Source: an uncultured Muribaculaceae bacterium
GTDB taxonomy: Bacteria > Bacteroidota > Bacteroidia > Bacteroidales > Muribaculaceae
Reading direction: 5' to 3'
DNA length: 38,389 bases
Assembly (NCBI GenBank): GCA_947625935.1
Contig: CANQQE010000030.1
Coordinates: 1-38,389, forward strand
Under the pieces are notes generated by a model. It worked only from the letters and a program-made list of their open reading frames with translations. It searched no databases and was not told the origin of the DNA. The translations under genes were made by a program, and so were the position numbers. Shown here in pieces: positions 26,680 to 35,402 of this stretch. Each line of letters opens with the position of its first letter. Within the stretch, counting starts at the first letter, position 1.

Positions 26680-29600
26680 TCAACCTCCGAGCCCCGCCAT
26701 GTATTCAACGTCATATCTGTCCACCGAGTAAATTGTAACAGTCCTGTTATCCGAGAAATTCTGCTGTTCCATTTTGAAATCAAGACTTTTTATCGCCGTG
26801 ATAATCTCCTGCAGCGTCCTTAGCGTATTATCGCTCGACCGCGATATGTTTGTCGTAATCTCTCGCACATATCCGCCCACGTCGATATCCGTATTCTCGG
26901 CTATGCCCTTGATAAAATCAACCTTCGCATTCTCCAGTTCATCATATTCCGCCTGCAGATCCTCAATAACCGCGTTGTTGCGAACCTCAAGCTGATATAG
27001 CTCCTCCTCGCGCTGTGCGTCCTTGTACTGTTCGAGCAGGTCTTTATAATGCTCCTGCCCTTTGTCCGTAACCGCGCCCTCGAAAATTGCGAGCTGATGT
27101 TCAAGATCAGCCATATCAACGGCTCTGTCCTCGACCTCCCACGACGCCCGAAGCTCCGACTCCTGATCCGAAAACTTCTTTTCCAATTCTCGGATATATT
27201 CGGACTGCGTATCAAGCATATCGTCATACGCTTCCGCCGCCGCGTCCCAGCGATCGTGGTCGATTTCCTTCATTTCCTCGTTGAATTTCCGAAAATCTAT
27301 AATACCGTTCGCGTAATAATCGCGCGTATACGCTTCTCGTCGGTCAAGCGCGGCAAAATAGCCGTCGTTATCCATAGCGTAATACTTGAGTTGTTCATCA
27401 GTCCAGTCCAGCGAATTATCCTTACGATAGTCATATGCCTGTTCGCCAAATTCTTTTAGCTTCTCCTGACCTTCTTCCCATGTGATTATACCGGCAGCCA
27501 CATCAGCATTAATTCTGTCGCGGACACGATTAAAAGCCGTAATCGGATCGTCGCCATAGTCCGCCCAGTCGTTAAAATATGAGCGTTCATCAAACCACGC
27601 ATCCGATTGTTTCATCTGCTCGTCAAGCTGATCTCGCAATGTATCAATCTTTTCATCGTTTATCTCCGCGATACCTTCTATATACTCGCGGTGATTTATA
27701 ATCCCCTGCTCGTAATATTCCTGTGTATACGCCGCCATACGATCAAGTCCGGCAATATAATCGTCCTCGCTCATGCCGCGATATTTTTCTTCATGTTCGA
27801 GCCAGTTCTTGGACTGTTCTATCTGCGCGTTATACATATCCGCGCCGAGGTCGGAAATAATGTCGGTATATTCCTCCCACGTAAGCCGCCCCGCCTCAAA
27901 TTCCTCGAGGTTTCGCGCTCGAACTCTGTCGAACGCCGCGATAGCGGTGTCTCCGTATTCTTCCCAGTCGTTGAGCGCCGTCCTGTCGTCGATCCACGCC
28001 GCCGAGCGGTCGTTCAATTCCTCGTTTATTTCGCGCTGGAGCGAATAGATCTCCTCGGCAATATCCGCCGCGTCCTTCTCGTTGTCAACAAACTCCTTCG
28101 AAAGCTCGATCCACTTTTCAAGCTCCTCCGAGGTAGTAACCGCGTGAATTTTTGTGTAGTGCGTCCAGCTGTCTTTTGCCGCCGTAAACGCGTCGGAGTT
28201 TTCCTTGCCCTCGGCATAATGCGGAATACCGATCCCCGCCATGATCGCCTTAGTCTGCGAAGCCGTATACACCTTCGCGCCCTTCGAGAGCGGCAATACA
28301 ACGTCCCGCCCCTCGGGAATAAACGCTCGTCCGTGGTCTACAACAAGCTCGCGCGGATCAGCCACGCCGCGCTGGTCGTTCACCATAGCCAGCCCGCCGC
28401 CAAAGTAATCAGTACCTGTCGCCTGTTTTGAGAATTTCGCCGTATATACAACGGTTCCCGTAAGAGTCGGAGCAGAGCCGATACCGGAGAAATCCGCGCT
28501 GTAATGAACAATTCCCGAAAGCTCCGGAGCGGCGCCGATACCGCCAAAGTCAGCGGAATAAATAACCGCGCTCGCCAATTCCGGCGCATTTCCTATACCG
28601 CCATAGTCGGCGGTGTATGTAATTGTGCCTGTAACCGTAATATTTACCGCCGCGCTTGCGTCTGCTATATTTGCAACGCTTGAAGCAACCGCCGCCGATA
28701 TTGCGGACGTATCGACCGTTCCGGCTGTGACCGTAACATTCGCGGTAGCATTTATATTGTTTGTTGTAGCCGCGCTAACGATCTGCATTGCCGTTGACAC
28801 CGCCCCGGTAAGCGCCGCAACATTTATTGTTCCCGCCGTTACGGTCACACTCGCGGTTATATTAACCGGCTGTGTCCCGAACGAGCTGACGATCTGCATC
28901 GCGCTCGATACCGCGCCGGTAAGGGCTTCAACATTAATCGTTCCCGCGGTTATATTAACACTTGTCGTAATATCGACTGAATTTCCGGCAATCGGGTTTG
29001 TACCGACCGCGCTTATAAGCTGTGTAGCAGTCGATACCGCCGAGGACAGTGCTTCAACGTTTATAGTCCCGGGCTTGATATTTACGTTGGTTGTGATGTC
29101 AACCGAATTTCCGTTTATCGGATTGGTTCCGACGCCGAGTACATCAGATAAATTTTTTCCTGAACCGCCGCCCGCTCCCCATGTAGGTTTTATCGGTACT
29201 TCCACAGGCTTCGGGTCTGTTGTATTATCTTCACCGTCTACTTTATCTACCGGTTGCGTCTTAGGTTCGTCCGATGGGTCTGTTGTATTATCCTCGCCGT
29301 CTACTTTATCTACATTCTGCTCTGCGTTATCAGGATCCGTTGTATTATCCGCCCCGTCTACTTTATCTACATTCTGCTCTGCGTTATCAGGATCCGTTGT
29401 ATTATCCGCCCCGTCTACTTTATCGACATTTTGCTCTGCGTTATCAGGATCCGTTGTATTATCCGCCCCGTCTACTTTATCTACATTTTGCTCTGCGTCG
29501 TCAGGCTCGGTCGTATTATCCTCGCCGTCCTCTTTGTTGATTTTTATTGTATAGTTTCCCTCTTCATCCAGCCCGAGAGAGCCGAGCAACCCGTCTTTGC

Positions 29601-32600
29601 CGTAAACATCAATACCGCCGGTATCTACGTTTATTTTTAATTCTGTCGCGCCCAAATCCTGAAGGGACTGGATCGTTTCACCGAGCGTGTTTACAATATC
29701 GACGCCGCCGCTTCCGTTAATTTTTACGTCAATGCCGTCGGTCTTATTGAACGCTTCGATAACACTTCCCGCTTCGTCTATGGTTTTTACAAATTCCTTA
29801 CCGCCTGCGGTAGCTCTTTCCAGCTTCTGATCTTCGCCGATAAGATTAAACTTATGCGCCGCGTCCGTCAGATCCTCACTTGCCGCATTTGCCTGAACAC
29901 CCAAATCTTTAAATTGAATCTGAACCGCGTCAAACGCCTGCGGACCCTTTAAAAGCGCGTCATATACATTTGTAAATCCGTTTTGTATCAGGCTTTGACC
30001 CGCCGCGATTTCGGAAGCGGTCATTCCGAACTGCTCGCCCAATTCAGCATAGTCTTTAACTACAGAGCCAAGTTTTCCGTGGTCTTGCGCGCTTTGTAAA
30101 TCCTCGACGCCGTTTTTCGCAAGCGCGATCTGCTGTGCAATTTCATTATCTACGCCCAATCCGCGCGTTGTCTGTATCAGCGTTGAAATCATTCTGTCCG
30201 CGCTTCCGTCAGCCGCCTTTATTGCGTCAGGCAGCTTATCGGCATATACGCTCGCCAAATCAAGCGCCGCAGTTTGCGCCTCATTCTGCTGGGTTTTCAA
30301 ATCGTTCATCTCGCTCGACAGACGATTTATTTCCTTAAGGCGGTTATCAGCCTGATTTTGTTCGCGTTCGGCTCTACTGTATGCCGCGTCACTGCTTTCC
30401 TCCATGAAACCGTATTCTTTTCGGAGGTCTGCCATCGCGGCTTTTTTCTCTTTCGAGGTTATAATGCCCTGCTTTTCTTGGTTTTCCAAATCGAGCAGAG
30501 CGTTTCCGTATTCTCTGTACGCGTCCGCGCGCGCAAGAGCCGCGTCTCTGTCGGCGTTATTTTCGGCTAAAGACTCTTTGATCTCGCCTATTCGTTTTTC
30601 CGAATTGCTGTATTCTTCCTGCGCTCCGATAAGGCTCGCCTCGTATTCGAGCTGCTGCCGCTCAAGCTCAAGATCGTTGCGCTTTCGAATAGCCGCTATA
30701 CCCTTTTCCGTAACGCCGTTTTCGCGTTCCGATAGGGTAATATAATCACCATAGTTGTCGGTGATCCATTCCTGCAGCTCCGCCTGACGTTCGAGCGCCG
30801 CTGTTTTTTCGTCGCCTTTCAGCTTGCCGCTGTTTATTTTATCGGTAATATCCGCATATTCGCTAAGTCTTTGATTACTTTCCCATACTTGGTCATTAAA
30901 AGCCTTAAACTCTTTACCTACGCCGTTTACGGACTCGCCGAATTTCTCATCGACCTTTGTTGTCTTTTCGGCGTTTGCCATCAGCGCCGCCCATATTCCG
31001 CCCGATAAAAGTCCTATTCCTGCGGCAAAGCCCGCGCCGCCGCCGAGAATACCGGACATACCGCCTTTTTCTGCAATTTTTTCAGCAAGACCGCCAAAAA
31101 CTTCTTTTGTTTTTCCTACGCCTTTAACAACCTTCGATGTAACCTTCGCCGCCGCGCCTAACCCGACAACGACCGCTCCGGTATTAACAACAGCCTTCTT
31201 TTCCTCGTCGCTCATGCCGGCGAGCCCCTGCGCGAACTTCGACACGCCCTGCGACACGTCGACCACCGTCGGCAGAAGCACCTCGCCGAACGACCTCGCC
31301 GCTTCGGTGATATTATGCTTCGCGATCTCCATCTGTCCGGCTGTCGTCTGCGTCATAGCGTCGGCTTCCTTCTGAAGCGCCGTGTTCTCGCTCCACGCCT
31401 TGTTGGAGCGCTCGATCGCCTCAGTCAGAACGCCAAAGCCCTTTTCACCCGCCAGTGCGAGCAACGCTCTCTGGTCGCGAACATTATTGAAACCGAGCTC
31501 GTTAAGTACGCCGACCTGATCCTCGCTTTCGTTCAAACCCTTCAAGAAATCACGGAACGCGCCGTCCGCGTCCTTGCCCCACGACTTTTTGAACTCGTCC
31601 GCACTCTTGCCGCTGAGTTTTGCGAAGGCTTCAAGCTCCTCGCCGCCCGATGAAACGGCGTTTTGCATATCCATCCAAATACGCTGTAACGCACTGCCTC
31701 CGGCAGCCGCTTCTATACCCATACTGGATAACGCCGTCGCATAGCCTAATACAGCCTGCGCAGATATTCCCACGGTCGCGCCGGTCGAACCCATGTCGAG
31801 AGCCATGTCAACGATTTCCGCCTCGGACGTAGCGAAATTGTTACCTAAATCAACGATGGCGCTTCCTAAGTTCTTAACCTGATCCTGCGACACATTCGCG
31901 ACATTCATAAACCGCGCCAGGGCTTTCGCTCCCGCCTCGCCGCCTAAGTTTGTCGCGCTCTGCATCTGCGCCATCGTTTCGGTAAATTCAACGATATTCT
32001 CGGTTTTGATACCTAACTGACCGCCCGCCGCCGCAAGCTCCGTCAGCTCCGCCGTAGTAGCGCGGACAGGATTTCGCCCATTAACGCCGGTCGTCGTAAG
32101 GTCGATAAGCCCCTGCTTTACGGCTTCAAGCTGTTCCGGCGTACCCTCGACGGTTTTCTTTACGCGCGCGAAATTATCCTCGAACGAAATCGCGGTCTTG
32201 CCCGAAGCAACGCCGAGCCCCGCGATACCGACCGCCGCATACTGTAACGGTTTGGTAATAGTGTCAATACTTTCCCCGACCGCCTGAATACGACTGCCCG
32301 CGTCCTGTAAATTTTCAGCTTTCGCCAAACGTTCGACTGCCTCTAAATTTTTCTCATAGCTCTCGTATTGTTCCGAAGCCGCTTTGACCGCCGCTCCCGA
32401 GCTTTCGAAATTTAGTCTACTCGCAGTAAGCGTATTTTGGGCGGATTGAATGGAATTTGAAATGTTTCCGTACCGCGTTTCAAGCGCGGCTAACTCATTT
32501 TCAGTCCATTCAATCGCCTTCTGATTGTCCTTGTATGCGACGCTGCCTTTATTAATAACGGAATTTGCCTGTTTTAAAGCGGAGATCTCGTTTCTTTTAG

Positions 32601-32970
32601 CCGCTATGACCGTACCGAGACTTTGCTGCTCCCTTGTCAGCATACCTATATTGCCACTTATGCTTTTTTTGTTCGCGTCATACTCTCGGCGGGAAACCGC
32701 AAGAGCCGCGCTACTTTCTGCCAGTGTCGTTTTAGCGGCCGACATCTGGCGTTTATATGCTTCAAGTCTCTGCGTGCCTTTAAGCACTGCCGAATCCGCG
32801 ATCTTTCCGCTTCGCGCTGTTCCCGTAAGCGCCGCGTTCATGGAAGCGGTACCTCCTGCCGCCGATGCGCTCGCGCCTTCCAAGCCCGCGAGCTGCGACG
32901 CAACGCCCGCAATAACGCCCGACGCGTTATCGGTTGCGCTGATAACAACATTTAATTCCGCCGCCGTCAT
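26680..32970 (-). CDS. Tape measure protein (TP901 family), 2096 residues
   Basis: It sets tail length and leaves during DNA ejection. The N-terminal third has long coiled coils and the TP901 core (VKQGLIDLTTTGVNGRNPVRATTAELTELAAAGGQLGIKTENIVEFTETMAQMQSATNL, residues 285-345), then a hydrophobic stretch (ILGGGAGFAAGIGLLSGGIWAALM, near 645). Residues 1144-1250 carry a 19-residue repeat (DGADNTTDPDNAEQNVDKV, DNA period 57 bases). Residues 1280-1520 have beta-rich GTINVEALTGAVSxAMQ repeats and three YSADFGGIGxAPEL repeats. The last 550 residues have the usual DQRGVADPRELVVDHGRAFIPEGRDVVLPLSKGAKVYTASQT segment, then a tandem 133-residue duplication. At about 1.5 angstrom per residue this predicts a long tail near 300 nm, if all of it is extended. 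Confidence 0.93.
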   Translation of the reverse strand: MTAAELNVVISATDNASGVIAGVASQLAGLEGASASAAGGTASMNAALTGTARSGKIADSAVLKGTQRLEAYKRQMSAAKTTLAESSAALAVSRREYDANKKSISGNIGMLTREQQSLGTVIAAKRNEISALKQANSVINKGSVAYKDNQKAIEWTENELAALETRYGNISNSIQSAQNTLTASRLNFESSGAAVKAASEQYESYEKNLEAVERLAKAENLQDAGSRIQAVGESIDTITKPLQYAAVGIAGLGVASGKTAISFEDNFARVKKTVEGTPEQLEAVKQGLIDLTTTGVNGRNPVRATTAELTELAAAGGQLGIKTENIVEFTETMAQMQSATNLGGEAGAKALARFMNVANVSQDQVKNLGSAIVDLGNNFATSEAEIVDMALDMGSTGATVGISAQAVLGYATALSSMGIEAAAGGSALQRIWMDMQNAVSSGGEELEAFAKLSGKSADEFKKSWGKDADGAFRDFLKGLNESEDQVGVLNELGFNNVRDQRALLALAGEKGFGVLTEAIERSNKAWSENTALQKEADAMTQTTAGQMEIAKHNITEAARSFGEVLLPTVVDVSQGVSKFAQGLAGMSDEEKKAVVNTGAVVVGLGAAAKVTSKVVKGVGKTKEVFGGLAEKIAEKGGMSGILGGGAGFAAGIGLLSGGIWAALMANAEKTTKVDEKFGESVNGVGKEFKAFNDQVWESNQRLSEYADITDKINSGKLKGDEKTAALERQAELQEWITDNYGDYITLSERENGVTEKGIAAIRKRNDLELERQQLEYEASLIGAQEEYSNSEKRIGEIKESLAENNADRDAALARADAYREYGNALLDLENQEKQGIITSKEKKAAMADLRKEYGFMEESSDAAYSRAEREQNQADNRLKEINRLSSEMNDLKTQQNEAQTAALDLASVYADKLPDAIKAADGSADRMISTLIQTTRGLGVDNEIAQQIALAKNGVEDLQSAQDHGKLGSVVKDYAELGEQFGMTASEIAAGQSLIQNGFTNVYDALLKGPQAFDAVQIQFKDLGVQANAASEDLTDAAHKFNLIGEDQKLERATAGGKEFVKTIDEAGSVIEAFNKTDGIDVKINGSGGVDIVNTLGETIQSLQDLGATELKINVDTGGIDVYGKDGLLGSLGLDEEGNYTIKINKEDGEDNTTEPDDAEQNVDKVDGADNTTDPDNAEQNVDKVDGADNTTDPDNAEQNVDKVDGADNTTDPDNAEQNVDKVDGEDNTTDPSDEPKTQPVDKVDGEDNTTDPKPVEVPIKPTWGAGGGSGKNLSDVLGVGTNPINGNSVDITTNVNIKPGTINVEALSSAVSTATQLISAVGTNPIAGNSVDITTSVNITAGTINVEALTGAVSSAMQIVSSFGTQPVNITASVTVTAGTINVAALTGAVSTAMQIVSAATTNNINATANVTVTAGTVDTSAISAAVASSVANIADASAAVNITVTGTITYTADYGGIGNAPELASAVIYSADFGGIGAAPELSGIVHYSADFSGIGSAPTLTGTVVYTAKFSKQATGTDYFGGGLAMVNDQRGVADPRELVVDHGRAFIPEGRDVVLPLSKGAKVYTASQTKAIMAGIGIPHYAEGKENSDAFTAAKDSWTHYTKIHAVTTSEELEKWIELSKEFVDNEKDAADIAEEIYSLQREINEELNDRSAAWIDDRTALNDWEEYGDTAIAAFDRVRARNLEEFEAGRLTWEEYTDIISDLGADMYNAQIEQSKNWLEHEEKYRGMSEDDYIAGLDRMAAYTQEYYEQGIINHREYIEGIAEINDEKIDTLRDQLDEQMKQSDAWFDERSYFNDWADYGDDPITAFNRVRDRINADVAAGIITWEEGQEKLKEFGEQAYDYRKDNSLDWTDEQLKYYAMDNDGYFAALDRREAYTRDYYANGIIDFRKFNEEMKEIDHDRWDAAAEAYDDMLDTQSEYIRELEKKFSDQESELRASWEVEDRAVDMADLEHQLAIFEGAVTDKGQEHYKDLLEQYKDAQREEELYQLEVRNNAVIEDLQAEYDELENAKVDFIKGIAENTDIDVGGYVREITTNISRSSDNTLRTLQEIITAIKSLDFKMEQQNFSDNRTVTIYSVDRYDVEYMAGLGG
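29230..29540 (-). repeat. 57-bp tandem repeats in the tape measure gene
   Basis: Four full copies and two partial, diverged copies of a 57-base unit (19 codons) encode the acidic repeat DGADNTTDPDNAEQNVDKV. The centre copies are nearly identical in DNA, which shows recent expansion or homogenisation. The unit length keeps the reading frame. Confidence 0.9.
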
Positions 32971-32985
32971 AGTACCACCACCCTT

Positions 32986-33207
32986 TTATCCGAATACAGC
33001 CCGTATATATGGGCTGTCATAATTTGCATTTCCTTTTACCGCCGCTCCCGCGTTTGTATTTTCGCTCATACTGTCCAAAACATCAAACAGCAGCTTCGGC
33101 GGCTGATTGCTTAACACGCTCGGCATAACGCGGTACGTCTTAAACATCATGCCATAAATATCCCTTAGTTTTCCGCCGTCTCCGCTTCCGGCGTGGGCGC
33201 GTTTTTT
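32986..33207 (-). CDS. Tail assembly chaperone, frameshift extension (gpT-like part of gpGT)
   Basis: This frame has no ribosome site of its own and continues gpG after a -1 shift at A-AAA-AAC (33201-33207). It adds 71 residues (RAHAGSGDGGKLRDIYGMMFKTYRVMPSVLSNQPPKLLFDVLDSMSEN...IRAVFG), giving a fusion of about 159 residues. The fusion protein with the tape measure protein just downstream is a standard siphophage feature; the minor GT form coats the tape measure protein before tail tube polymerisation. Confidence 0.8.
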   Translation of the reverse strand, partial: KKRAHAGSGDGGKLRDIYGMMFKTYRVMPSVLSNQPPKLLFDVLDSMSENTNAGAAVKGNANYDSPYIRAVFG

Positions 33208-33464
33208 CCCGAAATAACATCTACATACATCTGCCATAGATCAAGGCAAAGTCTCGTATGCGTCGTTACATCAAGCGAATTGATAACATCCTGAGTAGCC
33301 TCCGTTCCTTCGAACATATAATCGACCGCCTCACGGCACTTGGTAAGCGGACCCTTCTTGCTCGGTTCGTTGTGCGCGTCGTTTATAATACACATGGTTT
33401 CAAAATCAAACGGCTTTGAAACATACTTTTTCTTTCCCTGTGTAAACGATAAAATATTCTGCAT
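33165..33464 (-). CDS. Tail assembly chaperone gpG-like
   Basis: A 99-residue protein (MQNILSFTQGKKKYVSKPFDFETMCIINDAHNEPSKKGPLTKCREAVDYMFEGTEATQDVINSL...) encoded between the major tail protein and the tape measure gene, the invariant place of the G chaperone. AAGGA lies upstream of ATG 33464. At codons 87-88 the sequence GGA AAA AAC includes the slippery heptamer A-AAA-AAC in the correct frame, and GC-rich arms CGCCG and CGGCG follow as a possible stimulatory stem. So both G and GT should be made. Confidence 0.85.
   Translation of the reverse strand: MQNILSFTQGKKKYVSKPFDFETMCIINDAHNEPSKKGPLTKCREAVDYMFEGTEATQDVINSLDVTTHTRLCLDLWQMYVDVISGKNAPTPEAETAEN
33201..33207 (-). promoter_or_regulatory. 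Programmed -1 frameshift site (A AAA AAC)
   Basis: The minus strand reads TCG GGA AAA AAC GCG in the gpG frame. Slipping one base back on A-AAA-AAC moves ribosomes into the 32986-33207 frame. A short stem CGCCG/CGGCG about 12 bases downstream could stimulate the shift. Confidence 0.82.
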
Positions 33465-33489
33465 AATAAAAAATCCTTTCTCTAAAATC

Positions 33490-33521
33490 TAAGGGACGCC
33501 ATACCTGCTTAGCGTCCCTTA
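33490..33521 (-). terminator. Hairpin after the major tail protein gene
   Basis: TAAGGGACGC (33490-33499) pairs with GCGTCCCTTA (33512-33521), ten perfect pairs. Only GATTTTAG follows on the minus strand, so it is a weak terminator or attenuator, as is usual after highly made major tail proteins. Confidence 0.65.
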
Positions 33522-33546
33522 CCTGCTTAATATTCTTGTTTTCCTT

Positions 33547-34155
33547 TTATTCCGCCGCCGGCGTATAGCTCATATCGGTGAACCACTTCTCCGCGATTTC
33601 CTTTTTCTTCTCCAGCGTGAGCTTGTCGTCGTCGAGATAGTAATAATACGCGTCGTCGCTCGTGCGCTTGACCGCCGAATATGTAGCCTGCGCGGTCGAA
33701 GGCTCCGGCGCGCCGTTCGAGGGCTTTGTCTGCGCTCCCACCTTCGACGCAAAGCCGTAGCGTCCCTTGTAACAGCGGAAATATCTGTATGTTCCGTCAT
33801 TGTGAAGCGTTCTCCAAGCCACGCCGAAATATACGTCCTTCACATCGCCGCCCATCTTAACGCCGCCGTATTCGTCTACCTCAAGACCGCGCCACATAGC
33901 GTCGACCGCCGGCGGAATATCCGCGTTCGTGATTTCATGTCCGATATTACCCACATACGCGAGCGTCTCATACGCGCCGTTATCCGCGTCGAACGGCTCG
34001 GCGTCGCCCTCGTCTGTCGGCGCGATCTCAACCGTACCCGGAAGCGTTACCGCCTCGTCGTACGTAGTTTCAGACTCTGTATCGGTCAGCACCTTAAAAA
34101 ACGTGTACTTGTCAACACCAATCGTTACCGATGGTCTTTTAAATGTTTCAGCCAT
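33547..34155 (-). CDS. Major tail protein (phi13/TP901-1-like)
   Basis: A 202-residue tube subunit of the phi13 family. Family landmarks: SVTIGVDKYTFFKVLTDTESETTYDEAVTLPGTVEIAPT at the start; DADNGAYETLAYVGNIGHEITNADIPPAV near residues 57-85; VKDVYFGVAWRTLHNDGTYRYFRCYKGRYG near residues 103-133. Hexamers of it stack around the tape measure protein. AGGAGG precedes ATG 34155. Two hexads of acidic/aromatic residues near the end (DDAYYYYLDDDKL) are a local oddity. Confidence 0.92.
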   Translation of the reverse strand: MAETFKRPSVTIGVDKYTFFKVLTDTESETTYDEAVTLPGTVEIAPTDEGDAEPFDADNGAYETLAYVGNIGHEITNADIPPAVDAMWRGLEVDEYGGVKMGGDVKDVYFGVAWRTLHNDGTYRYFRCYKGRYGFASKVGAQTKPSNGAPEPSTAQATYSAVKRTSDDAYYYYLDDDKLTLEKKKEIAEKWFTDMSYTPAAE

Positions 34156-34167
34156 AAGTTATTCCTC

Positions 34168-34512
34168 CTAATCTACGATAAAATTTTTACTAAACCTCAT
34201 TGTTTTGTGAAATGTTTCTCCCGCTCTCGGCGGTATGTCCGCGGAAAACTCGCGTCCCCATCCGTCAGCGGTCATTATGTCGTTTACCTGCAAGCTGATT
34301 TTGCCGATTTCGCTCGGATTGTTCCCCCAAACGTCAACAACGACCGTCCCCTTCTGTATCGCTTCGATATTGTCATACCCGAAGCTCGGGCGCTCTGTAA
34401 GCTGATAATAGCTCACAAGCGGCAGTTTATTGAAGTCGTCGGGATAATAGTATACCGCCTCGCAATCGAGCTTAGACAGCGTTTTTTCGGTCTCCGCGTT
34501 TACATCAACCAT
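34168..34512 (-). CDS. Probable tail terminator/neck protein
   Basis: A 114-residue protein (MVDVNAETEKTLSKLDCEAVYYYPDDFNKLPLVSYYQLTERPSFGYDNIEAIQKGTVVVDVWGNNPSEIGKISLQVNDIMTADGWGREFSADIPP...). The beta-rich pattern with a long central strand (TVVVDVWGN) and its place directly before the major tail protein match tail terminators, which cap the tail tube and join it to the head. Its start overlaps the head closure gene by eight bases. Sequence similarity to a named family is weak by eye. Confidence 0.72.
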   Translation of the reverse strand: MVDVNAETEKTLSKLDCEAVYYYPDDFNKLPLVSYYQLTERPSFGYDNIEAIQKGTVVVDVWGNNPSEIGKISLQVNDIMTADGWGREFSADIPPRAGETFHKTMRFSKNFIVD

Positions 34513-34927
34513 AGCCGCCCACCGTCCTTTCTAAGGGGATATTTGTTCCGATAGGCATATGCGCGCCGATAACCAAATCATACGGCGCGTCGGCAGTCAT
34601 ACGCACAAACTGCAGCAGCACCTCCGGGCTCGGCGACCATTGCGCCACATATATGATCCTGTATACCCGCCCCGCCGCCTCGACGTAATTCCCGACCTCT
34701 ATACAGTCGTTTTCTCCGCAGAACATCCGCATTTGGCATTCCTCGGTCACGCCGTATTCCCTCTCGGCAAGCTCGCCGCCCAAAGGCTGTAGATCCGCTT
34801 TTATCACGGCGAGCTCTTCTTCGATTTGTTTACCGCGCTCGCTGTAGCCTTTGCCGTCGGTTATGCGTATGATCCGAACGTCGTCCTTGTAGAAACGCTT
34901 AAATACATTCGCAAACCTTCCCAACAT
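34505..34927 (-). CDS. Head closure protein
   Basis: A 140-residue neck protein, MLGRFANVFKRFYKDDVRIIRITDGKGYSERGKQIEEELAVIKADLQPLGGELAEREYGVTEECQMRMFC..., with the small beta-barrel pattern of head closure proteins (phage_H_T_join type). It follows the connector protein and closes the portal channel after packaging. The C-terminal LVIGAHMPIGTNIPLERT is unusual and resembles the linker of Dit. GGAGGG is nine bases before ATG 34927. Confidence 0.8.
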   Translation of the reverse strand: MLGRFANVFKRFYKDDVRIIRITDGKGYSERGKQIEEELAVIKADLQPLGGELAEREYGVTEECQMRMFCGENDCIEVGNYVEAAGRVYRIIYVAQWSPSPEVLLQFVRMTADAPYDLVIGAHMPIGTNIPLERTVGGYG

Positions 34928-35282
34928 CGCTCGGAACCCTCCCTCGTCTGTTCACATACGGCTTCAGCCGCTTATAGTAATTCGCGAGAATACTCTCGTC
35001 CGTCGGCGCGGCAAAACTCACGGATCGCCCGCCTTCGCTGACCGACTTTACCGCTCCCGCGAAATCCGCGTCGCCATACCCTTTCGCCCGGTACATATCC
35101 GCCGCAATAACCGGAATAAGTCCCTCAAGCGCTTCGGGCAGACAACACAGTCGGCAGTAGCCCAAAATAAGCCGCTCCGCGTCGTCGAGCAAAAAGAACA
35201 GCAGCTCATCTTTGCCGCTGTCCTCTACTCCCAAAAGCATTTTAAGCGTCTTCAGCTCTTCCGTCCGCTTCTCCTGTTCCAT
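34899..35282 (-). CDS. Head-tail connector protein (gp6/gp15-like)
   Basis: A 127-residue helical adaptor of the Phage_connect_1 (HK97 gp6) family: LKTLKMLLGVEDSGKDELLFFLLDDAERLILGYCRLCCLPEALEGLIPVIAADMYRAKGYGD is the standard pattern, with ILANYYKRLKPYVNRRG at the end. It binds the portal and receives the head closure protein. The start overlaps the previous small gene by 41 bases, and no strong ribosome site is seen, so translation is probably coupled. Confidence 0.9.
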   Translation of the reverse strand: MEQEKRTEELKTLKMLLGVEDSGKDELLFFLLDDAERLILGYCRLCCLPEALEGLIPVIAADMYRAKGYGDADFAGAVKSVSEGGRSVSFAAPTDESILANYYKRLKPYVNRRGRVPSDVGKVCECI

Positions 35283-35400
35283 TTTTACCGCCGCCTTTCT
35301 TTGCCGTCGGCTTCACCTCGGTAAAACCTGAATTTTTATACGCCGCTATCTGTATCTCATTCGTCAGTGTAACCGTTTCTTTTCCGCGTCTGAGTATCAT
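35242..35400 (-). CDS. Small protein between capsid and connector (DUF7302-like)
   Basis: A 52-residue protein, MILRRGKETVTLTNEIQIAA, then YKNSGFTEVKPTAKKGGGKNGTGEADGRAEDA. The front half is a recurrent motif (VxLxNEIQIAAYKNSGF) of short proteins encoded after the major capsid protein in Firmicutes phages; function unknown, perhaps a decoration or neck factor. The ATG follows the capsid stop by two bases with GGGTGA upstream, and the gene overlaps the connector gene by 41 bases. Confidence 0.75.
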   Translation of the reverse strand: MILRRGKETVTLTNEIQIAAYKNSGFTEVKPTAKKGGGKNGTGEADGRAEDA

Positions 35401-35402
35401 AA

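Noticed and set aside
29230-29540. Regular 57-bp repeats resembling a CRISPR array
   Set aside because: They are contiguous tandem repeats without unique spacers, and they encode an in-frame 19-residue protein repeat within the tape measure gene.
28613-29554. Long open frame on the plus strand (313 codons)
   Set aside because: It lies opposite the repetitive part of the tape measure gene, has no ribosome site or promoter, and its low-complexity Val/Thr/Ser composition mirrors the repeat.
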